Shown: positions 11,538 to 21,607 of the stretch, one piece after another | How the letters are laid out: each line of letters begins with the position of its first letter | Position numbering within the stretch: position 1 is the first letter of the stretch | DNA from: Polytrichum commune | Taxonomy: Eukaryota > Streptophyta > Polytrichopsida > Polytrichales > Polytrichaceae | Direction of reading: 5' to 3' | Length of the DNA: 64,000 nt | Assembly: GCA_950295325.1 (NCBI GenBank) | Contig: OX485803.1 | Span: forward strand, 64,371,554 to 64,435,553 | The notes under the pieces: model-generated | What the model saw: the letters and a program-made list of their open reading frames with translations, nothing else | The model's database searches: none | What the model was told of the DNA's origin: nothing | Position numbers and translations under genes: made by a program

Positions 11538-14110
11538 ATGCAACAAGGTTTGACACGTAGGATGATCTTAACAATGACAATGGCCATTGCCACATCACCT
11601 GCTCTAACAAGCAAGGCTGCCGTGACATCTACCAAAGAAAATTCTCTTGGCAACTCATTTCTTCGGACCCTTGGCATTGGAGACCCTGACATCTACTACC
11701 CAAGGTTCTCCTTCTCTGATACCTACTATTCAATATTTCTCTTTTTTCTAAAGGCATGATCATCAACTGCCAGCGCAGATGACATTATTTTTGATGCATG
11801 TGCAGGTTATTTGAGGGGACTTGGAATTGTTTTTCAACACTTATCGCTGTCGATACACCACAAGTATGCAATTTTGTTTGTTGTTGTCTACCAAACGTCA
11901 TCAAAGAGGATGGAGCTTCTTGACCAATTTACCTTTGAAAACTCTTGCATATATAGTTCGTAAAGGATCTGCCTAAGTATGACGTACTGAGGAACCGGGC
12001 TCACTTTTGGCTTTTTGTGCTGTCCAACTCTCACACAATGTGTTGCTGGTTCTGAAGGGCGAAGACAAGGCAGATCGCAAGAGCTTAGAATTTTCACGCA
12101 AGCAACTCGGTTACACGGTAAGATCTGAAAGACTGCCAGTTTCTGAGGATAGTTTCTATTTGTAGGCAAGATAAAGACTTGTCTACTATCGCTGATAAAC
12201 ATTTCCCCTAATCATCAACCTTGGCATTTCTTTGACATGTTGCATTGAATATCATATCAATTGCATTATAATTTTAGGCTGCTGGTCTGAATCCTTGAAA
12301 TCGGTAGACTATCATTGTCCTTCTCGTAGTTTTACTCTTCTAAATGACCAAGTGTGTTATGCATTGGGGGAATCAGGTGGAATATCAGGCACGCTTTGTC
12401 CCATATCAAGGTAATATTATTGGCGACCGAATTTTCACCACTTCGGTGAGTCCTTTTAATGTATACAGCTTACATACGGATCTAAATGTGGACACATATG
12501 TATTTTATCTTGTCTCCAATTGATATCCATGTCCAACAAGAGTCCACTCTCTTTGCCTTTGAATCACATGATAAACTACATTGGAGTGTGGGATGCATAT
12601 TTCTCAGTCAAGGAGAATCTGCCAGTGTTTTCAAGTTTAGCGTTTTCTGGAATTACTTGCATCCATGAATTAGATTTCGAAGCAAAACATGGTTTTCCTA
12701 TTACTCATTCTGGTTCCAAGATACTTGGACAGATATTTGCCTTTTAGTGAGACCACCAAGTTATATTATCAATTACTCATTGCCTTTCATTGGCAATGTG
12801 GCCAGTCTTTGGTGGAGTCTACAGTTGGAAAGGACGTTATTCGAGAAGGCTCATGGAACCCTGAAAAGCCCAATCGATTAGTCCTCACTCTTCGAGGTGG
12901 AGTGAAGGTGAGACCAAACTTCAAAAATTATCACTTTCTTGGAGGAAATGAACATCTCCTTACTGTCAACAATGGGCATCTTTGTTCCTCACATTTCTGA
13001 AGATGACCTTGGAGGGGGCTTGGAGGCTTCTTAGGTTCCACGGAATGATATTCCTACTTCTACTTCTCCATGAGGATGATCCAGGTCGTACTGTCTGGAT
13101 TTAATCTAAATGAATGCAATTTATATTTGGTTATATGGACTCAGATCTAGAACTTTTAGTGCTAATTGTAATTTATTTAATAATTCTTCCATCAAAATGA
13201 TCAGCCCCATTGTGGCTTTATGACATCAATGCAGGTGGAGAATCTTGTGACAAAGCGCTCTGCAGAGATCACAGGTCCTGGTCAATTTGACACCTCAGAA
13301 TTCTCAAAACAGGTAAATATCTCTTCGTGTAGACATATTAGTATGAATATTTGCATTTTACAGTCGCCATGTAGGAAAATTTCTTGTGTAGTTTTATCTT
13401 TTTCTGTTTGTTAAAACTGTGCAGATGAGGAGCTAATCCAAGGATAAGTGATTGCAGGTCTTTGATAATAGTGCTATCAAAGATGGTCCGCCTTCAGTGA
13501 AGGTACAGAATTGCAAACAATTTTAAATATCCTGTATAATGCATTGTCCAGTGTTCTCTACATTTATCTAGACTGTTGTGGAAAAACCATCCATGTGTGC
13601 ATGCAAACTCTATTTTAATGGTACAATGAATGCAAAAGGACTTGGTCTTTCCATCCACATATGGTTGCAATTCCAATGTGTTTTATCAAATTTTTACCAT
13701 ATCAATGTATGAAATGGGGATTTAACTCATGGAAGTTGGGGTCCCTGTCTGCAGGCTAGTCAAAACTTGACAAGATATCGTTGGGATGTAACGGAGGATC
13801 CGGTCTCAACAATTGAGGTCTGGTTTCTTCAACTGTCAATTATAACTCGTACTATGTTTCAATTGACTCTAAGCCTTTTGGATGTACATACTAGATTTCT
13901 TTTGCAAACTAAGTATTCTAGTAATTTGTGATCACGCTGAGGATATCAGAATCTCTTATTACAGTTTCTGTTTTATTGCAGGCTTTCCAAAGAGTAGCCA
14001 TGTTTCCTCTTCCCAAAGATGGTATGGACTTATCTGACGTCATGGGTATGGACAAACCGGTGACTGTGTACAAATACCTCGTGCGATTCACACGCCAAAA
14101 GTATCCCTAG
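11538..14110 (+). CDS. DUF6816-like protein, probably thylakoid lumen
   Basis: Exons seen: 11538-11704, 11806-11863, 12377-12445, 12806-12907, 13235-13312, 13458-13502, 13755-13817, 13982-14110, all with GT-AG borders and, apart from one gap, matching phase. The visible N terminus contains RRMILTMTMAIATSP, a twin-arginine plus hydrophobic segment as in Tat lumenal signals, followed by Ala/Thr-rich sequence. Core segments are LFEGTWNCFSTL, YQARFVPYQGNIIGDR, GSWNPEKPNRLVL and FDTSEFSKQ, ending KYLVRFTRQKYP. These resemble the DUF6816 family shared by cyanobacteria and plastids; its biochemical role is unknown to me. A short stretch between 11863 and 12377 is probably a missed exon, because relatives have more residues there. 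The true start lies upstream, where a transit peptide is expected. The family call is from memory of motif order. Confidence 0.6.
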
Positions 14111-15741
14111 TTGGTTGCAATGTCATCTTCCCTATGAAGTCAGACCTTAATCAATTTGACTTGAGGTAGCTTTCAATTCTTTGGTTAAAACCCCCAAGAA
14201 ATTGCAGGCACACTGAGTTGTACCATCATTGTGGATTGGATAAGACATTTATAATTATTCAGTGTTACCAATTTTATATACTTGAGTTTTATCCTACTCA
14301 ATGTCATTGTTGTTTGAGTTGGAGAGCTGTTTAAGCTTTTTGCAACAGTGTCTTACAGATTCTGGGTTTGTAAGGAGATATTCATATAGTATCAACTCAA
14401 GCTGACTAGCATGTCAATGTTTGACATAAAGAAAGCTAACTTCACGTGAAGATATCATTGCTCTCATTCCAAACACTACTCCGTGAACTATTTCCTTGAG
14501 ATTCTCACATTGTCAAGACATACACAATAGGTTTGCGACGGTTGTCTTCTCACATGTTGCAAGTAATTACTCGTGCACTGAGTTGAGATCCTCATCACTA
14601 GATCAATCATGGCACGTTTTTGCTAACTTTCACAAGATTCTTCCAGTTCTCGGATCTGGCAACTTCCTGTGTATGTTTATGAAAATGGAACTTTTGGAAA
14701 GTACTAGAAAGCCAAGCAATGCCTGAGAATATGACGACTGTGTGAATGATTGTATGGAAGTGCACAACTACAGTAGTTGCAATCCCACATCAAATTGATG
14801 GTGGTTGCCGATCAATGGTGTTTGTTGCTTGATTTCACCCTGTGAGTGAAACATATACACAAGTGTGACTACTTCGACAGAACCCTAACCGCACTGACAC
14901 CTGTTTTTTTCTGATGAAACAGGGGAGAAGCTGCTCAAAGCTTCTTTTTTGTCAACACTGGTCTCGCCTCACATTGTACACAACACTCTGCAGTGTTGTT
15001 CTATAAGTTACGAGGACATCTAGAAGGACCGACAGGTTTGTTTGTTTGCTTCTCTAGGTTGCATGCACTTCCTCGCAACAGGTGGATACAACAATATGAA
15101 TGTCCTCGGTAAATTCTACGTTGCAATAGCTTCAAGGTGAATTTTTGAAATAAAAATTGTGCTAGTAGTAGAGACGGCAAGACATACACACGAGACTTCC
15201 TCCTTTCCGATGACATGCACTCAAGATAGCCTGAACAACACCCAAACCCTAGGGTAAGAAACGATTTTGCGGAAATTCCGAGGAAAGAAGCACAGTGATG
15301 CCTCCCTAATGGAACTTACTTTCTTTGCAATACAAACATTGAAACCCATGGCGACAATCGAAAAGACACCCCGTAGTCTTTATGTCAAACATTGACATGC
15401 TAGTGTTGAGTAGTCTGTAGCTCTTGTCAATCTACAAAGCATGGCTATGGAAGATGTAGAGTCTTTATTTGAAAGCAGAACTGATACAAATCTCAGACTC
15501 AACGGCTGAGTTTTGAAAGCAGCAAAGCAGCAAGGCCGAGGAGAGATGGAAACTCAAACCACCCGGTGGTAGGATGTCAGTCAGGGGCAACAACAATAAC
15601 AACAATCGATAACCAAAAAATATGTTCAAAAAACCTCGCTCCTATCTGACTATTGCTCATCATTTTGCACCTCTCAAATTGAGTATCTATCTCCTTCTCT
15701 GCCATCGTAAAACCTTTTGCTTAGTATTCCCACCCCTTGCA
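14111..15741. other. Intergenic; nothing recognised
   Basis: The 3' flank of the DUF6816-like gene, then about 1.5 kb without coding pattern. CAAACCCTAGGGT at about 15242 is a telobox-like motif. Confidence 0.4.
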
Positions 15742-16680
15742 CTAGGGTTTCGGAGCTTGCAGTCTGGAGCGGAGTTTCTGAAGCTCTTCATCACGCCTCA
15801 ATTTGAAGTACTCTTTGGCCTCCGGAGATTGCAGTTGGTCATCAGGCATGGTGAAGAGTGCCATCACACTCTGGTCTTCCATGATGGAAGCCTTCTTCAT
15901 AATAGCAGCTGCCATATCAGCCGTAGCCTTAGCTTGAGCTCGGAGTGCACACTCCTTGGATTTCGATGACTTATGCGCATCCTTCCCCCCTCTGTTATCC
16001 TCCATAGGCCTCTTCACCGCTTTACTGGAGCTCGAATTCTCCAAATCCATCACTTCCTCATCCAAAGTCTGCACATCAGCCGACAAGCTCCCAGCAGGCC
16101 TCTTCATCGGAAGAGGTGTCTGCGGTGTTATGGCCTTCTTGCTATCTTCCCTTGACTCTGCCCACCGAGGTACGTCTCGAAGTATTAACCAACAATGAAT
16201 GAAGAGAAAACTCTGTCCCTTAGGATGTTTCAATTTGTAAAGCTCAAGAGCCTTCTGCAACTTCTCCTCTAACGAAAATGACGATGTTGACCCACTCTCG
16301 TTGTTCGCCGTTGACATCAACACTTCCTCGTAACAACCTACAAACTTCACGGTGTCATGTTTGATTATCCCCCATCGAGTCTCCAGAGATCTTGCTGGCC
16401 TCTCCGCTCGAGAAGCTGGCCTATTGCTATTGTAATGCTCTCCAACCCTACCCCAAAAAGTTGTGCTTCTCTGACCATCCCTTGTGAAGGATTCCTGTGA
16501 CACACGTAAGAAACTCTTGCACAATTGAATCTCCTCATCGGGCACGAAATTCTTGCCCTTTCTCGATTTTACGATCTGGATGGGCGCCGCAGATGATGGC
16601 TCGATGATACCTGCATCCAACCTCGGCCTGATGGGCACCGGTGCAATTCGCGAAGCAGCGACAGGCTCCCCAACCATCAT
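15742..16680 (-). CDS. NAM-associated Myb/SANT-like protein (PIF/Harbinger ORF1-related)
   Basis: An intronless 312-aa frame. Residues about 40-130 form a trihelical Myb/SANT-like DNA-binding region: NFVPDEEIQLCKSFLRVSQ, TFWGRVGEHYNSNRP, RSLETRWGIIKHDTVKF. Next comes the HCWLILRDVPRW motif typical of the NAM-associated C-terminal domain, an acidic/Ser-rich linker with basic KRP motifs that could be nuclear signals, and a Lys/Arg-rich helical C terminus near EAKEYFKLRRDEELQKLR. Such proteins, often labelled glutathione S-transferase T3-like in plant databases, are either the DNA-binding partner encoded by PIF/Harbinger transposons or domesticated relatives. I see no transposase gene or clear terminal repeats around it, so a retained single ORF or a host gene are both possible. 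It is uninterrupted, which suggests recent activity or selection. Confidence 0.75.
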   Translation of the reverse strand: MMVGEPVAASRIAPVPIRPRLDAGIIEPSSAAPIQIVKSRKGKNFVPDEEIQLCKSFLRVSQESFTRDGQRSTTFWGRVGEHYNSNRPASRAERPARSLETRWGIIKHDTVKFVGCYEEVLMSTANNESGSTSSFSLEEKLQKALELYKLKHPKGQSFLFIHCWLILRDVPRWAESREDSKKAITPQTPLPMKRPAGSLSADVQTLDEEVMDLENSSSSKAVKRPMEDNRGGKDAHKSSKSKECALRAQAKATADMAAAIMKKASIMEDQSVMALFTMPDDQLQSPEAKEYFKLRRDEELQKLRSRLQAPKP

Positions 16681-16859
16681 GGTTAGCCGTCCTCGCAGTC
16701 AAAACGCACCACTCGCCGCCCTGCCGTGTGTTGTGCAGGCCCGCTTTCCGCCCCCCTGTATGCTGCACCAAAGTGGCTGGCCGCTTGGGGTGTCTCTGCC
16801 GCGGCCTCCAGGAATTATGCCGTCTGGTGTGTACGGTGGGGGTTTACTACAACATACCC

Positions 16860-17580
16860 AAACCCTCGCAGGGCCGGCACCATGGGGTGGATCAGGATGG
16901 CATGGCCCCGGTGGCGGCCTCTTTAGGGCACCTGCTGGAGATGCTCTTTAATATCTGTCCACATGAGGAAAGCACATTCTTCTTGTTTGTCGCTTTGTTT
17001 CGATCTCCTCCTCCCTCCCGCGCTTCTCCGATCTCTCCTTCTGTGCAGCTGTTAAGTTAACATACCGTATGTATGTATGATGATTAGGCTCGGGTTACCG
17101 ATCATCAAATTTCGGGCAGCCACCGTTGGGTCAGGGCATTTGATCCCATGATTCCTGCAAGGGAGAACAGTGTTCTTGTTATCACACACACATACACATG
17201 AGCAAAGTGTAAAGAATCATGCATAGCTTTTCTTCGACAACTAACCCTCGGCCGGTATCACGGCCCGGTGGCGGGCTATTTAGGGCATCTGCTGGAGATG
17301 CTCTGTAATATCTGCCCGCATGAAGAGTTCACATTCTTGTTGCCTTCTCTCTTTCTGTCTTGTCTGTCTCTCTGTTCTCCGATCTCTCCTTCTGTGCAGC
17401 TGTCAAGTTAACCTACCGTATGTATGATGATTCGAGGGTCTGAATTTACCGTTCATCGAATTTCGGGCTGCCCCTGTTGGGTCAGGGTTTTTGATCTCAT
17501 GATTCCTGCAAGGGAGGCAAATGTTCTACTTATTACTCACACATATGAGCAGAGTGAGTCCAAAGAATGATGCAGAGCTT
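16860..17580. repeat. Tandem duplication, period about 357 bp, with a diverged third piece at 18.71-18.79 kb
   Basis: Two copies start near 16860 and 17243. Both contain CCCGGTGGCGG, TTTAGGGCA.CTGCTGGAGA, a pyrimidine-rich stretch, CTCCGATCTCTCCTTCTGTG, GTATGTATGATGATT and TTGGGTCAGGG. A weaker 80-bp match (ATCAAATTTC..GC..CCACC..TG, CCATGATTTCTGCAA) lies in intron 1 of STN1. No protein is encoded. The array forms the upstream flank of STN1. Confidence 0.7.
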
Positions 17581-18514
17581 TTCAACTTCGATCTTAAGTT
17601 TCTAGTGGCAAGATGATGATGCTATTCACACCGCTTTCCAGTGTTGGTGCACCACAACGTCAATGAGAAAGAGAGCACACATCCCAAAGGTGTGGGAGGA
17701 AATCCTGACGCCTGGAAGTAGGTAGGCACTTCTGCTTCTTTTTCACGTTTTTTTTTTATATGACTCTGCTTTTTGTGCGACATATTCTAAAGCTATGCAG
17801 GAATCAGGACAACCCAACTTATCCAGATTCGGCAAAATTTTAAAATGACATAGTGACAATGACAAAGACGACGCCTTGTACGGTCAGCGGAATCTAATGG
17901 ATTCTTTACGATTTTTGGGTTCTTAAATTGACCTAAGCGACACGGGTACTTAGGAGTCGGTCAGAAGAACACGGGAGTCAGGCAACCACAAATGCGGAGT
18001 GTGTAAAGTTGCTCTTCTGCCGAAATTTATCATGAGCCACCAATCTCTGAAGTGACCATGTGAGAATGTCCAGGCACAATGAAGAGTTGGAATTTTTAGG
18101 AGACGGCCATACTGCTAGAATCGATGAAGCATGTGTAGACACTGAAAATTTGTGGCTGGTGAATTGAATCCAACGAAAGTGTTGTCCCCTGCTTCTGCAC
18201 CTGCCCAACGTTGTCACTCGACTAGTCCAATGCAAGTTTATATAGTTTGTGTTGCTTTGCGAATCGCAGCTTTGACAATACACTAACCCCAAACCCCTCT
18301 CTTCCTTGGATTTTTAATCAAGTGCACTTGGGTATGTTTGCGCTTCTGTGGACACCCTATTTTACGTACGAGGAGCCCATGATGCAAATCCCTTATCGTT
18401 TTGAAGTCTTCAATCAACACCATCCTTTAAATGAAACCTTTGGGATTAGAATATGCAACCCTTAAGGCCTGAATTGAAAATTATTTTGTTCTTTGGTGAG
18501 CTCCAGGACGAAAA

Positions 18515-19986
18515 ATGCAGGCAGACGCACGAGCTGGGGGATCTAGTGAAATGAGGCCAGTGAGGGAGTGGGGGCTTGATCCCATGTGTTTCGCCCACGT
18601 TCGCCTTCTTGCCTTTGATCTCCTCTCACTGCGCCCTGTACCCAATTTGCAAGGTAAATCATTCTCCTTTGTGCCAATTATTATCCTATTATACAATTTC
18701 TGGGATTTGGCATGGTCGGCAACTATCAAATTTCAAGCTACCACCATTGCATGAGGGCTTTCGGAATCCATGATTTCTGCAAAATTCTATGACAATGTCC
18801 TCTCCACTATACTGCTTTCTGTAATACTGATACGTGCTGGTTTAAAATTGTGGAACCCTGCTCAGGTAGCTACGCACGTAAAGGTCGGCCAGTAAGGAAA
18901 GTGGAGATAATGGGTATTGTGGTAACTGTGGACCAGAAGGAGCGGTACACACGATTTACATGTAAATCTTGTGTCTCAATTTAACAAGAAGGAACTTCGT
19001 GACCCCATCTCATGCTTCAACCAACGTCATTTTCTCTGTGGTTGAGTACTTCGAGTATATTTGCACCTTCTAGGTTTGCCAAGACTCACTCACTTGGGCA
19101 CGAAGTGATTATTATGCCACGACTTGGTCGCCTAACAGTGGTCATTGTCACTTGTCAGTGGATGATGGAACAGGATGTGTATCCTGTATTTTGTGGACAA
19201 ACCATTCCTCATTTGCAGCGACAAGTGCAGCCAAAGGGTTGGAACTACAAGTGCGGCAGGAACTGGCATCTGGCACAGCTAGGCAGGTACTATTCTCATT
19301 GATGTTGGTTGACATTTTGCTAATGATTCATTCAACATTGATTCAACTCATAATTCAACCTTTTAGGTCTTGCAACCATAAAATATAGAAACGTCAAAAG
19401 GTTAAACTCGCAGGCCTATGTTTGGTAGGCATTGATTCAACGTTGTAGTTTGATGCAATTGGATTACTGTGAAATCATTGTGGATGTATGAATTTAGAGG
19501 TTCTGTGATGGAAGGACATATATGAGGAAGGAATTTGTAGAAGGCCTATGTAAGTGATTTGTAGTTACCTCTTTTATCTCATTTTAGGTGCTCGACAACT
19601 GTGCGCTTGAAATTACTAATGTATCATGTGGATTGGGTAGGTCAAGCTTGGTGAGGTGTTGCGAGTGCAAGGCCGCCTGAGCAACTACGCCAACCAGATA
19701 CAATTAACTGTCTTGTCCCTCCGTAAGGCCCCTCCCTCCTCTTTGTATGCTGGGTTTTAGGTTTGGGGTTTTACACTTGAAACAAATCCTCTGTTATTTT
19801 CTTGGTTTGCAGATGGAGCTTGTGAAGTGATTGTGTCAGTTATTGAAGGGGCAGATTTTGTCTGCTGAAATAGAGACGGAGCAGGATCCAAATGCAGAGG
19901 CACTACATTGGGCTGAGTGTATGCAGCTTGCAAGATGCTGCTACGACTTGGAGGTACCTTCTCAAAAGAAGCCACAGACCTCCTAG
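18515..19986 (+). CDS. STN1: CST complex subunit STN1 (OB-fold telomere-capping protein)
   Basis: STN1 binds CTC1 and TEN1 at chromosome ends and aids lagging-strand fill-in with polymerase alpha-primase. Exons: 18515-18653, 18866-18961, 19159-19286, 19641-19709 (or 19722), 19855-19986, about 187 aa, close to the short plant STN1 size. Landmarks: AHVRLLAFDLLSL at the N terminus, VRKVEIMGIVVTVDQKERY, then DDGTGCVSCILW, the OB-fold core, VLRVQGRLSNYANQIQLT, and EQDPNAEALHWAECMQLA near the end. The protein closes with PSQKKPQTS by reading past a possible donor after GACTTGGAG. Exon 4 is problematic: its best donor (after 19722) gives a phase clash with every exon-5 acceptor, while a weaker donor after 19709 keeps the frame and the family sequence. 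Either splicing is unusual, the gene is decaying, or there is an error. The homology is clear; function at telomeres is by family. Confidence 0.8.
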
Positions 19987-21607
19987 TGTCTTTAGGTGAT
20001 AAATGCAGCAAACAAGAGGAGCTGCGCATTCTGTATCTCGCGGAATCGTTCTTCTACTTGATTATTTTTCACCTCTTAAACCAGATTGAGATGTCAATGT
20101 GCGAAAGAGTGACAAGTTTTCAAGACATTCCTGTGGGAGCTCGTGTGTGTCAACAAAAGCGTTTACTTCTTTTGTTGTTACCCTTTGGATGACCTGTCAT
20201 GATGAATTGAAGCATAGCCTTAATCAGGCTTGCTTGTTGCTCAAACCTGGTTGGACAACTACACTAAATATCTGATTTAGTGTGGCATTAATGTAGGTGT
20301 GCCCTTTTAATTAGAGTGGTCTTTTGGACTTGTCATGTAGCATCAAGTGTCATGTGACACCCTCTCTAGGGAGCACCCTTGATTGCAAGACAATCAGTAT
20401 GGGTTGATGATGAGTAGTGTGGACCACACTAAATCAGATGTTTAGTGTACTGCTACAGGTACTTAGAAGATTAATATGTCTACCTTTAAATGTGCAGCTT
20501 TCATTGCAGGTTTGTTAAGTTGTCATAAAGGTGCTAGAGCTGATTTCGAATCATAGTTGGGATTCTCTTTCGAATGAACAGGAACCTGCATTGGACATTC
20601 AGATGAATTGGCTCAAGTATTTGGTCTTAATGTGATCATCAAAGCTATTGTACAGTTTATTAGATGCACTCGTTTCAAGCTGGCTGGACGTATTGAAGAA
20701 TCCAATGCCCGTGACAATTTCCTTGGCAATTGTATTGAAACACATCAGCAGCAATTGGATGTGTAATCAGCCACATAATAGGTAAGCAGGGTCTTTCATG
20801 GTCACATTTTTAACAGACAGTTAGCTATATTCGAGTGGTGGGTGGTTAGATGGTGATCTAAGAACAGGTGCCATAAAGGCCTGTGTTTGTTGAACTACGT
20901 GCTCAAAATTTGTAAAACCATAATTGGGGAAACCTATATGATCAATAAGCTCCAGAATCTTCACTTTGATAAAGAATAAAATATTCTTCAAAATTGAGGA
21001 GAATGGTTAGGGACATGATTTGGAATTGGCAATCGTCTGGAAATGGCAATCATCTTGCACTAATTGCATGTTTTGCATCATATGAGAAGTGGGTGCTGAG
21101 CTCAAAGTGTCCATTTAATGGCCACTTACCCACTTACATAAAGCTATTGTGACAAGTATCTTGCAAGTCTAGATACTCTCTTTTACTTGCACACCCATCA
21201 AGAAACAGATTTGCAGGAAGAGTCCAGACAACTGCAATTGTTCAGACATTCATTGCACTACCCATAACTCCCATAAGCACCACAGCAGATCACCTATTTT
21301 AGCAGAATTTGCATGTATATATTTCCTTTACTCACTTTGGAGTTCAAATGTAATGCATACAACTTTTGTCCATGGCACAGAAAACTGTTCCATGTAGTGT
21401 GCTCCTCACGTAACTTACTGGGGCAAGTGAATGTCAAAGATGCCAAACTCTGATGCAGGATTCTGCATTTTACAGTACCTGCTTGTGTGGTTGGCTGTAT
21501 GGTTGTGGATAATTTTGAAACGGAGATCAATGACTTAACCTTTGTAAAAGACAAAATGATTTGCAAACAGAGTATCCATGTAGGTTTCTTGTCCAAATGC
21601 TTACAAC
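19987..21607. other. STN1 3' flank and intergenic DNA with one MITE
   Basis: No further coding pattern recognised. A short open segment at 20580-20640 follows an AACAG, but I could not link it to a gene. The stretch 20930-21160 weakly resembles 38.93-39.25 kb (AATCTTCACTTTGATAA and following), possibly an old dispersed repeat. Confidence 0.4.
20262..20447. mobile_element. Small TIR element (MITE), 186 bp
   Basis: Terminal inverted repeats of about 24 bp begin CACTAAATATCTGATTTAG on the left and match the reverse complement of the right end with one change. A TA lies directly outside both ends (20260-20261 and 20448-20449), which fits a TA target duplication as in Tc1/mariner-type MITEs. There is no coding capacity. 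The CACTA start is shared with CACTA elements, but a matching three-base duplication is absent. Confidence 0.7.

Noticed and set aside
16553-17060. Plus-strand open frames as genes
   Set aside because: They are antisense to the start and upstream region of the NAM-associated gene and have the Pro/Gly-rich make-up of chance frames in GC-rich DNA.
19815-19854. Upstream acceptor (TTTGCAG at 19812) for STN1 exon 5
   Set aside because: It leads to an in-frame stop in both usable phases; the later acceptor at 19854 gives the conserved sequence.
20262-20447. CACTA (EnSpm) element
   Set aside because: The ends begin CACTA, but no three-base target duplication is present, while TA flanks both ends and the element is only 186 bp.
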